DNA from: CAYJHC01 sp964369465
Lineage (GTDB): Bacteria; Bacillota; Clostridia; Peptostreptococcales; Anaerovoracaceae
Direction of reading: 5' to 3'
Length of the DNA stretch: 64,000 nt
Assembly: GCA_964369465.1 (NCBI GenBank)
Contig: CAYJEX010000001.1
Location: 92,874 to 156,873 of the forward strand
The first letter of the stretch is position 1, and each line of letters begins with the position of its first letter. The notes under the pieces were generated by a model. That model saw only the letters and a list, made by a program, of their open reading frames with translations, searched no databases and was not told where the DNA came from. The position numbers and the translations under genes are program-made. Below are positions 51,888-61,249 of this stretch, one piece after another.

Positions 51888-53042
51888 ATGAATAAAATTA
51901 GAGAATACTCAATACCGTTAATATTAGGAGTAGTTGTTGCAATTATCTTTGCAAATGTATCTCCAGATTTATATCAAAAAATTGTATACACACCGATTAT
52001 TGGAGATAAAATAAGTTTGCAATGGCTAGTGAAAGACATCTTTATGGTATTCTTTTTTGGAATTGCAGGAGTAGAAATAGTAAATGCACTTTCAAAAGGA
52101 GGACCTCTAAATCCTCTTAAAAAAGCAGCCACGCCTCTTTTTGCAACAGCGGGAGGAGTTTTAGGCCCGGTTGCGTGCTTCTTTATCTTGAATGCAATTA
52201 TTGGAACTTCAGAATATACAAACGGTTGGGGAATTACGACTGCAACAGATATTGCCTTGGCATGGCTTGTGGCAAAAATAGTATTTGGAAGAAATCACCC
52301 TGCTGTAAGCTTCTTATTGCTTCTTGCTGTGGTAGATGATGGAATAGGGCTTGCTATAATTGCAATATTTTACCCAGATCCTCATCATCCAACACAATTG
52401 CAGTATCTTGGATTGGTTGTTGCGGGTATGCTAGTTGCATATTTGTTTAGAAAATATAAATTTAAATCAGCATGGTTATATGTTATCGTTGCTGGAGGGT
52501 TAGCATGGGCAGGAATGTATAATGCAGGATTGCATCCATCTTTGTCGCTAATATTTATTGTTCCATTTATGCCAAAAGGTGAAGGACAGATTGAAAAAAA
52601 TCATACATCACATGGTGTGGCGGATGCAGAGTGCGGTTCAACCCTACATAAATTCGAAACTAAAGTATCTCCTGTTGTAGATTATGGTTTGTTTTTCTTT
52701 GGATTTGCAAATGCTGGGGTGGAATTCTCACAAATGTCAAATTTGACATGGATTATTCTTATATCTTTAATTGTTGGAAAAACATTAGGAATTAGCTTGT
52801 TTTCTCTAGTGTCGACTAAAGTGTTTAAATTCCCTCTTCCAGATGGAATGACGGGAAAAGATGTAGCAGTAGCTGGAATAATTGCAGGAATGGGACTTAC
52901 TGTTGCGCTATTTGTAAGTGCTGCTGCGTTTGTTAATTTAGACCTTCAAGGTGCGGCAAAAATGGGGGCGCTATTTACTGTAATAGGTGCACCTATTGGG
53001 ATCATTGCTGGAAAAATGTTCAAAATAAAAAGACAATCATAA
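51888..53042 (+). CDS. nhaA: NhaA-type Na+/H+ antiporter
   Basis: Inner-membrane antiporter of 384 residues with about eleven to twelve helices. The ion-binding Asp pair lies in LLLAVVDDGIGLAIIAIF. The family segments GGVLGPVACFFILNAIIG, WGITTATDIALAWLV, FFGFANAGVEFS and the C-terminal AVAGIIAGMGLTVALFVSAAAF are present. A His/Cys-bearing loop of about 35 residues follows MPKGEGQIEKNH. The only strong ribosome site, GGAGG at 51851-51855, is 32 bases before the ATG with a hairpin between them. No closer standard start codon exists in frame. It has its own leader and terminator. Confidence 0.9.
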   Translation: MNKIREYSIPLILGVVVAIIFANVSPDLYQKIVYTPIIGDKISLQWLVKDIFMVFFFGIAGVEIVNALSKGGPLNPLKKAATPLFATAGGVLGPVACFFILNAIIGTSEYTNGWGITTATDIALAWLVAKIVFGRNHPAVSFLLLLAVVDDGIGLAIIAIFYPDPHHPTQLQYLGLVVAGMLVAYLFRKYKFKSAWLYVIVAGGLAWAGMYNAGLHPSLSLIFIVPFMPKGEGQIEKNHTSHGVADAECGSTLHKFETKVSPVVDYGLFFFGFANAGVEFSQMSNLTWIILISLIVGKTLGISLFSLVSTKVFKFPLPDGMTGKDVAVAGIIAGMGLTVALFVSAAAFVNLDLQGAAKMGALFTVIGAPIGIIAGKMFKIKRQS

Positions 53043-53076
53043 ATTTCTAGACAATTTCTATATACTAATATACTAT

Positions 53077-53122
53077 AATCGCAACGACAGAGGAAGAAGC
53101 GCCTTGCCCGTTGCGATTTTAT
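53077..53122 (+). terminator. Terminator after nhaA
   Basis: AATCGCAACG (53077-53086) pairs perfectly with CGTTGCGATT (53109-53118), followed by TT, with a loop of 22 bases. Confidence 0.75.
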
Positions 53123-53172
53123 CGTCTTGAAAAAATAAAGAAAATATGTAATAATATAGATATAATTACGAT

Positions 53173-53204
53173 ACGGACTAATCGTGCAATCACGATAGCT
53201 CCGT
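53173..53204 (+). promoter_or_regulatory. Nested hairpin upstream of the unknown membrane protein gene
   Basis: ACGGA (53173-53177) pairs with TCCGT (53200-53204), and inside it ATCGTG (53181-53186) pairs with CACGAT (53191-53196) across CAAT. There is no T-run. It is either an RNA leader element or, given the symmetry, a regulator site. Confidence 0.4.
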
Positions 53205-53245
53205 AGCTTCGATTTAAAAATTGCGCACTAACTTTGGAGGAACAT

Positions 53246-53998
53246 ATGGCGAAAAAAAATAGAAAAAGATCAGAAAATGATAGAAGTAACAAAAAAACAA
53301 GAGCGAACAAATCGCATGGAGTAATGAGTGTTCCGCTAGCTTTAAAAGGATTGACTGTAGTGATTACAGGAATTGTGCTTACATTGCTAGTAAGAGGATT
53401 TTATCCTATATGGATAGGTGAAATTGTAGCAATAGCAGTTTCTATAATTGGATGGATTATTGTGCTTGTGGCTAGCGTTAAGATGAAAGACATATCTACC
53501 CAATTTAAATATTTGAATATTGTGGCGATCGTTGGATTGGTATCAAAAATAGCTGAATTAGGACTGGGGACATATAATCACATTTCCGGATTTCAAGCAA
53601 TGGCGTATGTTGAGCTAGAGGTAGTTGCTTTGGCATATGTCTCAGTTCTATCATTGCTTCTTTCTTATTCTCTAGTGGCAAGGGGAATGGCTTTCTTTGC
53701 AACTGGAGAAGCTCAAGCTATAATTGAAACAAAATGGGGAAGTAAAATAAAAATATTTTCTATAATTGTGATGCTTATGCTAATAATAATTCCTTTGTCA
53801 GGTGGGTTTCCTATCTATATAGAAATTCCAGTCATGATCATCATGTTTCTTGTCTTTATGCTTAATTTTACAAAAACTACAGCATTTATTAGAAAAGAAT
53901 ACTATTTTATCATAGGAAAGTATCCGAATTTCTTAAGAGGAAAAGATTTTGTAACATTAGATAAAAAAGTAAAAAAGAATAAAAAAAGAAAAAAACAA
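53246..53998 (+). CDS. Polytopic membrane protein of unknown function
   Basis: From the ATG at 53246, five bases after GGAGG, the protein has about 251 residues. The first 28 are very basic. Five or six hydrophobic segments follow, at approximately 30-55, 58-80, 88-110, 122-155 and 170-212 (probably two). The tail is again Lys-rich (KKVKKNKKRKKQ). No family is recognised. Basic ends on both sides fit cytoplasmic termini and contact with nucleic acid or acidic lipids. It stands between nhaA and the sigma-54 activator with its own leader hairpin. Confidence 0.75.
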
Positions 53999-54087
53999 TG
54001 ATTTATAAGAACAAACAAAATCCATAGGTTCTAAAATGACTTCCCAAGGAATAATTAATATTCTTGGAAGAAGGAACATAGTACAAG

Positions 54088-55470
54088 ATGAAAGAAAATG
54101 AAATAAAAGCTATTTTAATTGAGTTGGCAGAATTGTTAAGTGACGGCATTCATATCGTAGATGTGGATGGCGTTTCTTTCGTTTATAACGCAGCAATGGA
54201 AGAAATTGAGGACATGCCAGCAAGTGAAGTTGTTGGAAAACCTTTTTCCGAAACTTTCGGGTCGATTTTAGAAGAGGAGAGTACTCTAAGAGAGGCAATG
54301 AAGAATGGAAAAAAAACAATAGAACTAAAACAAACTTATAAAAATAAAGATGGAAAAGAAATCACAACTGTTAATTCAACGGTTCCTGTAATATTAAATG
54401 ACAAAATAGTAGGAGCGATAGAAGTTTCGAAAGACTTGACTCCGATAAAAAATGTTACAGATAAGATGATAGAGTACAAAAATAATCGCCCCAAAATAAG
54501 GGAATATAAATTTGAAGATATAATTACCGCAAGCCCATCTTTTGTGTCTGTGATTGAGAAAGCAAAAATCGCAGCTGCAACAAAAGCTTCTGTATTTATT
54601 TATGGAGAAACAGGAACAGGCAAAGAACTATTGTCACAAAGCATTCATTTCAGCAGTGCTAGAAATGAGAAACCATTTTTAGCACAGAATTGTGCGGCCT
54701 TACCAGATTCACTCTTTGAGGGAATTTTATTTGGAACTTCAAAAGGAGGGTTTACAGGAGCGATAGATAGGCAAGGCTTATTTGAACAAGCAAATGGAGG
54801 AACGCTATTATTGGATGAAATAAGTGCAATGCCTTACGATTTGCAAAGCAAGTTGCTTAGAGTTTTGCAAGAAGGATATATTAGAAGAGTAGGTGGGACA
54901 AAAGATATGCCTGTAGATGTTAGAATAATTGCAACTGTAAACGAAAATCCTCTGAAGTTAATTGAAGAAGGAGCGTTAAGGAAAGATTTATACTATAGGC
55001 TAAACATTGTAAACCTACATATACCTCCTCTTAGAGAAAGAAGAGAAGATATTCCATTACTAGTCAAATATTTTCTAAAAAAACATAATAAAGAACTGGG
55101 AAGAAGGATTGAAAGTATATCAGATCAAGCGCTAAAAAAACTATTAAACTACGATTATTCTGGTAATGTGAGAGAATTAGAAAACATAATAATGTCAGCA
55201 GTTGCAATTTCAGAAAACCAAAAAGTGCTGAATTCGGACTATATATATATAGATAAACAGAGAGATGCTACGACTGCAAACTTTGATTGTAACGAAAAAA
55301 CTTTAGACGAGTTCATAAATGATTTAGAGCAAAAAATAATTCGAGAGTCAATAAAAAACAACAAAGGAAACATAAGCAAAGTTGCCAATGAATTAGGAAT
55401 AAAAAGACAAACATTGCAACATAGGATAAAGAAATACCAGCTTGATATGCCCAAAAATTTGCATAAATAG
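54088..55470 (+). CDS. Sigma-54-dependent activator (PAS, AAA+, Fis-type HTH)
   Basis: Enhancer-binding protein of 460 residues. A PAS domain covers about 15-120 (GIHIVDVDGVSFVYNAAMEE). The AAA+ domain has Walker A GETGTGKE (173-180), a GGFTGA loop at 220-225 and Walker B GGTLLLDE (238-244). The Fis-type helix-turn-helix is at the end (NISKVANELGIKRQTLQHRI). The usual loop that contacts sigma-54 is GAFTGA, so Ala is Gly here. It lies directly upstream of the ornithine operon, whose promoter is of the -24/-12 type. The PAS domain probably senses ornithine or a related metabolite; that is inference. Confidence 0.9.
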   Translation: MKENEIKAILIELAELLSDGIHIVDVDGVSFVYNAAMEEIEDMPASEVVGKPFSETFGSILEEESTLREAMKNGKKTIELKQTYKNKDGKEITTVNSTVPVILNDKIVGAIEVSKDLTPIKNVTDKMIEYKNNRPKIREYKFEDIITASPSFVSVIEKAKIAAATKASVFIYGETGTGKELLSQSIHFSSARNEKPFLAQNCAALPDSLFEGILFGTSKGGFTGAIDRQGLFEQANGGTLLLDEISAMPYDLQSKLLRVLQEGYIRRVGGTKDMPVDVRIIATVNENPLKLIEEGALRKDLYYRLNIVNLHIPPLRERREDIPLLVKYFLKKHNKELGRRIESISDQALKKLLNYDYSGNVRELENIIMSAVAISENQKVLNSDYIYIDKQRDATTANFDCNEKTLDEFINDLEQKIIRESIKNNKGNISKVANELGIKRQTLQHRIKKYQLDMPKNLHK

Positions 55471-55526
55471 ACAATATATGGGCACAAGAGTATGATAAAA
55501 AACAATGATGATGAATGAGAGTGATA

Positions 55527-55554
55527 AAAACCCTTGCAAATGCAAGGGTTTTCC
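55527..55554 (+). terminator. Terminator after the activator gene
   Basis: AAAACCCTTGCA and TGCAAGGGTTTT form a perfect 12-bp stem around a two-base centre. It insulates the ornithine operon from the activator transcript. Confidence 0.8.
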
Positions 55555-55595
55555 TATTGGGGGTTTAAAAAAATAAAGCGAAATGAATAATATTT

Positions 55596-55611
55596 TGGCA
55601 TAAAAATTGCT
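55596..55611 (+). promoter_or_regulatory. Sigma-54 promoter of the ornithine operon
   Basis: TGGCATAAAAATTGCT matches the -24/-12 consensus TGGCAC-N5-TTGCW with one change in the -24 element. The GG (55597-55598) and GC (55609-55610) are exactly ten bases apart. Transcription should start near 55622, about 67 bases before ord. Confidence 0.85.
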
Positions 55612-55688
55612 TTATATAATGTAAAACCAAGATTTGTATTATAAAAAATTTAGAAAAGAAATAAAGTAGAAAAAATAAGGAGAAAATT

Positions 55689-56747
55689 ATGAAGAATGTA
55701 AAAGTAATTATTTGGGGACTTGGAGCAATGGGATCTGGTATGGCGGATATGCTGTTAAAGAAAAAAGGAGTAGACATTGTAGGGGCTGTAGGCAGAGGCG
55801 ACAAAATTGGGAAATCAATGTTTGATTATATAAATACAGAAAAAGGCGATAAAACAGATGTCATTATTGGAAGTGCAGAAGATGTGATAAAACCAGGGGC
55901 TGCTGATGTAGTTTTGACCTGTACAGATTCTTTTGTAGAAACAGCATTTGACAGATTAAAGTTTTGCTTGGAGCAAGGAATAAATGTTGTGTCCTCTGCT
56001 GAAGAAATGGCATATCCTCAAGCGCAGAATCCTGAATTGGCAGCCGAACTAGATAGAATTGCTAAAGAAAATAGTGTTTCGATAATGGGAACAGGGATAA
56101 ACCCAGGGCATATTATGGATTTACTAGTAGTCCTATGGACAGGATGTTGTGAAGAAGTTGATAGTATTCTTTCGAGAAGAGTAAATAGCTTGTCGCCATT
56201 TGGACCTGTAGTAATGGAAGAGCAAGGAATAGGTATAAGCAAGGAAGCCTTTGAAAATGGTGTTAAAACAGGAAAATTAAGTGGACATGTAGGATTTCAC
56301 GAATCAGCAATGATGATTTGTGACGCAATTGGATGGGATTTAGAGAAAGTTGAACAGTCAATGAAACCTATAATGACAGATGTTGATAGAAAATCGCCAT
56401 ATGGATTTGCAAAAGCTGGAGATACTGCAGGATGTTCAATGGAAGCAGAATGTTACATCGATGGAGAAATGAAGCTAAAAATGGAGCACCCTCAACAAAT
56501 AGAACCAGAACAAGTTGGCGTTCAAACAGGTGACTATGTGTTTATAAAAGGAACACCTGATATAAACATGGCAAATACTCCAGAAGTTCCAGGTGGAATA
56601 GGTACAATAGCTATGTGCGTAAACATGATTCCACATATAATTAATGCAAGACCTGGATTGCATAATATGTTAACTCTTCCTGTCCCAAGAGCAATCATGG
56701 GAGATATGAGAAATCAAATTTGCGAGGAAGCTAAGATAGTAAAATAG
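55689..56747 (+). CDS. ord: 2,4-diaminopentanoate dehydrogenase
   Basis: NAD(P)-dependent enzyme that oxidatively deaminates 2,4-diaminopentanoate in ornithine fermentation. The 352-residue chain has the Rossmann start VKVIIWGLGAMGSGMADML and the dihydrodipicolinate-reductase-like GTGINPGHIMDLLVVLWTG segment. It is the first gene of the ord-ortA-ortB-oraS-oraE operon and follows AAGGAG. The product, 2-amino-4-oxopentanoate, is the substrate of OrtA-OrtB. Confidence 0.93.
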   Translation: MKNVKVIIWGLGAMGSGMADMLLKKKGVDIVGAVGRGDKIGKSMFDYINTEKGDKTDVIIGSAEDVIKPGAADVVLTCTDSFVETAFDRLKFCLEQGINVVSSAEEMAYPQAQNPELAAELDRIAKENSVSIMGTGINPGHIMDLLVVLWTGCCEEVDSILSRRVNSLSPFGPVVMEEQGIGISKEAFENGVKTGKLSGHVGFHESAMMICDAIGWDLEKVEQSMKPIMTDVDRKSPYGFAKAGDTAGCSMEAECYIDGEMKLKMEHPQQIEPEQVGVQTGDYVFIKGTPDINMANTPEVPGGIGTIAMCVNMIPHIINARPGLHNMLTLPVPRAIMGDMRNQICEEAKIVK

Positions 56748-56767
56748 ATAAGGAAAGAGGAAATCAA

Positions 56768-57085
56768 ATGATAAAAAAAGGTTCGTGGGTAAGAATCCAC
56801 AAAATAATACTAGAACCATCTGAGAGGGCACCGCAAATTCCAGAAGACACAAAAGCGACACCTTTAGAAATGTGGGATAAAGGATTCTTGCAGGAAGATT
56901 CTAAGGTGGGAGATATAGTAGAAGTTGTTACAGTCACAGGAAGAAAAGAAGAAGGCGAATTAGTTGAAGTAAACCCTTGTTACAAACATGACTTTGGAGA
57001 ATTTGTACCAGAACTTTTGGAAATAGATATGCAAGTAAGAGAAATAGTATTTGGACATGAAAGACCTGATAGAGGTGCAAAATAA
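56768..57085 (+). CDS. ortA: 2-amino-4-oxopentanoate thiolase subunit OrtA
   Basis: Small subunit of the PLP-dependent thiolase that splits 2-amino-4-oxopentanoate with CoA into acetyl-CoA and alanine. The 105 residues open KKGSWVRIHKIILEPSERAP, with VEVNPCYKHDFGEFVPELLE later, as in known OrtA proteins. Its stop overlaps the ortB start, so the two subunits are translated together. Confidence 0.93.
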   Translation: MIKKGSWVRIHKIILEPSERAPQIPEDTKATPLEMWDKGFLQEDSKVGDIVEVVTVTGRKEEGELVEVNPCYKHDFGEFVPELLEIDMQVREIVFGHERPDRGAK

Positions 57086-58500
57086 TGGGCAGTAAATTAT
57101 TAAAAGACTATGATTCCGTAATGAAGAGAAAGTCTGAAATAATGAAAGATGCAATAGGGATAGATTATAATGAATTCGAGAGTGGATCTATTGCATTTGA
57201 TTATGAAAAAATGATGAGAGAAACAGGCTATTCACTAGAAGAAATGCAAAATATTCAAAACAATGTTAGTGTAGGAAACACACCACTAATAGAGTTGAAG
57301 AATTTAACAAATCTTGCTAGAAAATGTGCTCCTAACGGAAATGGTGCAAGAATATTCATTAAAGACGAAGAAGGAAATCCTTCTGGAAGTTTTAAGGCAA
57401 GAAGGGCTGCGAATGCAATATATCATGCAAAAAGATTAGGCTATAAAGGAGTTATTGCAGCTACATCAGGGAATTACGGTGCAGCAGTTGCCTCTCAAGC
57501 TGCCATAGCAGGATTAAAATGCATTATCGTTCAGGAATGTTATGATTCAAAAGGAGTGGGGCAACCAGAAATTGTAGAAAAAGCTAGAAAATGCGAGGCC
57601 CTTGGAGCTGAAGTTGTTCAACTTACAGTAGGACCAGAACTGTTTTATAAGTTTCTGTTACTGCTAGAAGAAACAGGATACTTTAATGCATCATTATACA
57701 CTCCATTTGGGATTGCAGGTGTTGAAACGTTAGGATACGAATTATCAATGCAGTTTAGAGAAAAATATGGAAAAGATCCAGATGTCGTTGTTTGTACCCA
57801 AGCAGGGGGAGGAAATGTTACAGGAACAGCGAGAGGATTAATAAAAGCAGGCGCAAGAGAAACTAAGGTAATAGGTGCTTCTGTTGATTTGACAGGGCTT
57901 CATATGGCATCCGACGGTGATTTTAACAAGAAATCATTTACAACAGGGCATACAGGCTTTGGAGTTCCTTTCTCTGTGTGGCCAGACAGATCAGATGTCC
58001 CAAGATCTGCGGCAAGGCCTCTAAGATATATGGATAGATACGTAACAATTACTCAAGGAGATGTTTTTTATATTACAGAAGCCTTGGCAACATTAGAAGG
58101 GCTAGAAAAAGGGCCGGCTGGAAATACTTCGCTTGCAGCAGCTTTTGCAATTGCGCAAGAATATCCAGAAAGTGCAATGATAGTAGTTCAAGAAACAGAA
58201 TACACTGGTGCAGGAAAACACGTTCAGCCACAACTTTCATTTGCCAAAAAAAATGGAATAGAAATTTTGTTTGGCGACCCAAAAGATGAAGTGCCAGGGA
58301 AAAACATTATTCTCCCTAGACACCCATCTATGATTAAGCCTAAAGAAATGGATTTAGATAAAATGAGGAAATCATTAATAAAAACTGCTATGGCGACATA
58401 TAATATTTCGACACCTACAGCAAAAGATATAACTTTTTTAGCAGAAGAAACAAACAGTGACGTTGACTATGTGAAAACAATAATAAAAGAAATAAAATAG
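57085..58500 (+). CDS. ortB: 2-amino-4-oxopentanoate thiolase subunit OrtB
   Basis: Large PLP-binding subunit of the Ort thiolase, with the fold of tryptophan synthase beta and threonine synthase. The 471 residues have VGNTPLIELKNL, the PLP lysine region EEGNPSGSFKARRAANA, the ATSGNYGAAVASQ loop and QAGGGNVTGTARG for phosphate binding. It starts one base inside the end of ortA. Confidence 0.94.
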   Translation: MGSKLLKDYDSVMKRKSEIMKDAIGIDYNEFESGSIAFDYEKMMRETGYSLEEMQNIQNNVSVGNTPLIELKNLTNLARKCAPNGNGARIFIKDEEGNPSGSFKARRAANAIYHAKRLGYKGVIAATSGNYGAAVASQAAIAGLKCIIVQECYDSKGVGQPEIVEKARKCEALGAEVVQLTVGPELFYKFLLLLEETGYFNASLYTPFGIAGVETLGYELSMQFREKYGKDPDVVVCTQAGGGNVTGTARGLIKAGARETKVIGASVDLTGLHMASDGDFNKKSFTTGHTGFGVPFSVWPDRSDVPRSAARPLRYMDRYVTITQGDVFYITEALATLEGLEKGPAGNTSLAAAFAIAQEYPESAMIVVQETEYTGAGKHVQPQLSFAKKNGIEILFGDPKDEVPGKNIILPRHPSMIKPKEMDLDKMRKSLIKTAMATYNISTPTAKDITFLAEETNSDVDYVKTIIKEIK

Positions 58501-58586
58501 GATTATAAAATGTTTATTTAATAGGATTGAAAGAGATTGTTATCTAAGATTTACAGTGTTATAGAAAATTTAAATAGGAGAAAATA

Positions 58587-58949
58587 ATGAAAAGAGAAAA
58601 CGACTTTGAGGAAAGAAGAAAGGATATTGCAACCCTTTCAGATAAAGAGTTATATGATAGGTTTTGGGAGCTAGCAGAGCAAGTAGTTACTCCAATGGTA
58701 GAACTTGGGAAAAACAATACGACACCTTCAGTAGAAAGATCAGTTCTTCTCAGAATGGGAGTTTCTTCGCTAGACACAAAACCAATTGTTGAAGGTTGCA
58801 TGGACAGAGGACTAATGGGAAAAGGAGCTGGACATGTAGTGTACAAACTTTCCAAAGCAGAAAACATTAGCATAAAAGAAGCATCTGAGAAATTAGCAAA
58901 TGGAAAAGGATGGGACTTGGTTACTGAATTATTTAAAGGAGGATGCTAG
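58587..58949 (+). CDS. oraS: D-ornithine 4,5-aminomutase S subunit
   Basis: Small subunit of the B12- and PLP-dependent mutase that turns D-ornithine into 2,4-diaminopentanoate. The 120 residues match OraS in length and in segments such as LAEQVVTPMVELGKNNTTPS and KGAGHVVYKLSKAENISIK. TAGGAG precedes the ATG. oraE starts immediately after. Confidence 0.93.
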   Translation: MKRENDFEERRKDIATLSDKELYDRFWELAEQVVTPMVELGKNNTTPSVERSVLLRMGVSSLDTKPIVEGCMDRGLMGKGAGHVVYKLSKAENISIKEASEKLANGKGWDLVTELFKGGC

Positions 58950-58950
58950 T

Positions 58951-61158
58951 ATGTCTGATATTAAATTAAAATATAATGAAAAGCTAGATATTGAAAATAT
59001 ATTAAAAGATTTAGATAAATATGAACCTAAAAGAAGAGGATGGACATGGAGAACTCCTGCTCCAGATCTTCAAATGGGGCCATTTATATACAAAGACGCA
59101 TCTACTCCTATGAAAAATGGAGTTCCATTGCCCCCAGCAAAATATTTTGATGGTATAGACCCTCAGCCTCAGCCAGTAATTACAACGGAAATTGCATCAG
59201 GGAGGTTTGAAGATGACATTAGAAGAATGAGAATGGCGGCATGGCATGGAGCAGATCACCTAATGGTTATTAGAACAGCAGGCCAATCTCATATGGATGG
59301 ACTTATAGAGGGGACACCACAAGGAATAGGAGGAGTTCCTATTACAAGAAAACAAGTAAGAGCTCAGAGAAAAGCTATTGATGCAATAGAAGAAGAAGTA
59401 GGAAGACCTATAAATTACCATTCTTACGTATCTGGGGTTGCAGGCCCAGATGTAGCTGTAATGTTTGCAGAAGAAGGTGTAAATGGAGCACATCAAGATC
59501 CACAATACAATGTGCTTTATAGAAATATAAACTGTGTTAGATCTTTTGTAGACGCATGTGAGTCAAAAAGAATTCTTGCATGGGCGGATATAGCGCAAAT
59601 AGATGGTGCACATAATGCAAATGCAACAGCAAGAAATGCATGGATGGTAATGCCAGAATTGATTGTTCAGCACGCAATTAATTCTAAGTTTTCTGAGATG
59701 GTAGGAATTAAAGCTGAAAACATTTGTCTTTCGACTGTTCCACCTACTGCAACGCCTGCCCCTTGTGTATCTATGGATTTGCCATATGCAGTAGCATTGA
59801 GACAAATCTGTGATAGATATAGAATGAGAGCACAGATGAACACAAAATATATTGATTCTTCTGCAAGAGAGGCAACTGTAACACATGTTCTAAATATGTT
59901 AGTATCTAAACTTACGAGGGCAGATATTCAGTCAACAATAACACCAGATGAAGGAAGAAATGTTCCATGGCATATATACAATGTTGAAGCTTGCGATACA
60001 GCAAAACAAACATTGACAGGTCTAGATGGAATAATGGACATGCTTGAATTGAAAATGGATGGCCCTTTAGGTGAAAAAGTACGAGAACTGAAAGAAAAAG
60101 CAGTTTTGTTTATGGAAGAAATCCTAGAAGTAGGCGGATATTTTAATGCTGTCGAAGCTGGATTTTTTGTTGACTCGGCAGAGTATCCTGCAAGAAATGG
60201 TGACGGAATAGCGAGAAAAATCGAAGGCGGAATTGGATACGGATATATATATGAAAGAGATGAAGACTACATGGCTCCAGTGACTGCACACTTTGGGGAA
60301 AATAATGTAGAACAGTATGGAGGAGACCCACAAAATCCATCAGAATTGATTGGTGGTTGTACATTTGAAGATAGAAGCAAAATTGTATATATTGATGAGT
60401 TAGATGAGGAAGACAATGTAAACAAAAGAATGGAAGAAAACGACAAATACAGGCTAAGTAATTTCGTAAAACCGGAAATGGAATGGCTTGCTGATGGAAT
60501 TGTTATGCTCACAATGTTTATACCTACTAATAGAAGAACAGCAGAAGTAGTTGCAGTAGAGATTGCTAAGAAATTCGGGCTTATAGAGCCAGAAGTGATA
60601 AGCAGAGAAGTAATGCAAGAGGCAGAAGGAACAAGAATAGAATTAAAAGGAAGAGTAGATTTCGATATTGATATTTCTAAGCTTACAATACCAGAAGAAC
60701 CTGTTTACCTTAGTGACGATGAAATAAGAAAAGATGTTTCGGATTATCCGCTAAAAATCGTTTGCGGAACAGTAGGAGAAGACGAACACTCGGTGGGGCT
60801 TAGAGAAATAATTGATATAAAACATGGAGGAATAGAAAGGTTTGGAATAGAGGTGGAATACCTTGGAACATCCGTGCCTGTAGAAAAATTAGTAGATGCA
60901 GCAGTTGAACTTAATGCTGAAGTAATCCTTGCTTCAACGATAATTTCTCATGATAATATTCATTACAAAAACATGAAAAGGATTCATGAGCTAGCAGTTG
61001 AGAAGGGAATACGAGACAATGTCATTATTTGTGCAGGCGGAACACAAGTAATTCCAGAAGAAGCAGTTAAAACGGGTGTAGATGCGGGATTTGGAAGAAA
61101 TAGCAAAGGTATAGATGTAGCTTCATTTATTATTGAAGAAAGAAGACGCAGGAGATAG
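58951..61158 (+). CDS. oraE: D-ornithine 4,5-aminomutase E subunit
   Basis: Catalytic subunit of ornithine aminomutase. The start at 58951 follows AAAGGAGG and gives 735 residues; a frame from 58900 would lie in oraS. A TIM-barrel PLP domain comes first. The C-terminal Rossmann domain carries the cobalamin motif D611-x-H613-x2-G616. Lys624 in EIIDIKHGG matches the Lys629 that forms the PLP Schiff base in the Clostridium sticklandii enzyme, as His613 matches its His618. The domain therefore has both switches of the open/closed mechanism. It is the last gene of the operon; orr, nhaC and glmL, often linked elsewhere, are not adjacent. Confidence 0.95.
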   Translation: MSDIKLKYNEKLDIENILKDLDKYEPKRRGWTWRTPAPDLQMGPFIYKDASTPMKNGVPLPPAKYFDGIDPQPQPVITTEIASGRFEDDIRRMRMAAWHGADHLMVIRTAGQSHMDGLIEGTPQGIGGVPITRKQVRAQRKAIDAIEEEVGRPINYHSYVSGVAGPDVAVMFAEEGVNGAHQDPQYNVLYRNINCVRSFVDACESKRILAWADIAQIDGAHNANATARNAWMVMPELIVQHAINSKFSEMVGIKAENICLSTVPPTATPAPCVSMDLPYAVALRQICDRYRMRAQMNTKYIDSSAREATVTHVLNMLVSKLTRADIQSTITPDEGRNVPWHIYNVEACDTAKQTLTGLDGIMDMLELKMDGPLGEKVRELKEKAVLFMEEILEVGGYFNAVEAGFFVDSAEYPARNGDGIARKIEGGIGYGYIYERDEDYMAPVTAHFGENNVEQYGGDPQNPSELIGGCTFEDRSKIVYIDELDEEDNVNKRMEENDKYRLSNFVKPEMEWLADGIVMLTMFIPTNRRTAEVVAVEIAKKFGLIEPEVISREVMQEAEGTRIELKGRVDFDIDISKLTIPEEPVYLSDDEIRKDVSDYPLKIVCGTVGEDEHSVGLREIIDIKHGGIERFGIEVEYLGTSVPVEKLVDAAVELNAEVILASTIISHDNIHYKNMKRIHELAVEKGIRDNVIICAGGTQVIPEEAVKTGVDAGFGRNSKGIDVASFIIEERRRRR

Positions 61159-61214
61159 TATTGATAAATCAGCACATTTTACTAATTGAAGCATGAAAGT
61201 ATTGACAATGAACT

Positions 61215-61249
61215 AAAAAGTCACTCTATTATTATAGAGTGACTTTTTG
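61215..61249 (+). terminator. Terminator of the ornithine operon
   Basis: AAAAAGTCACTCTAT and ATAGAGTGACTTTTT form a perfect 15-bp stem with a short TATT-type loop. No further gene follows on this strand for about 1 kb. Confidence 0.88.

Noticed and set aside
51888..53042. nhaA as the nhaC-type antiporter of the ornithine cluster
   Set aside because: The VVDDGIGLAI and family segments are those of NhaA, not NhaC.
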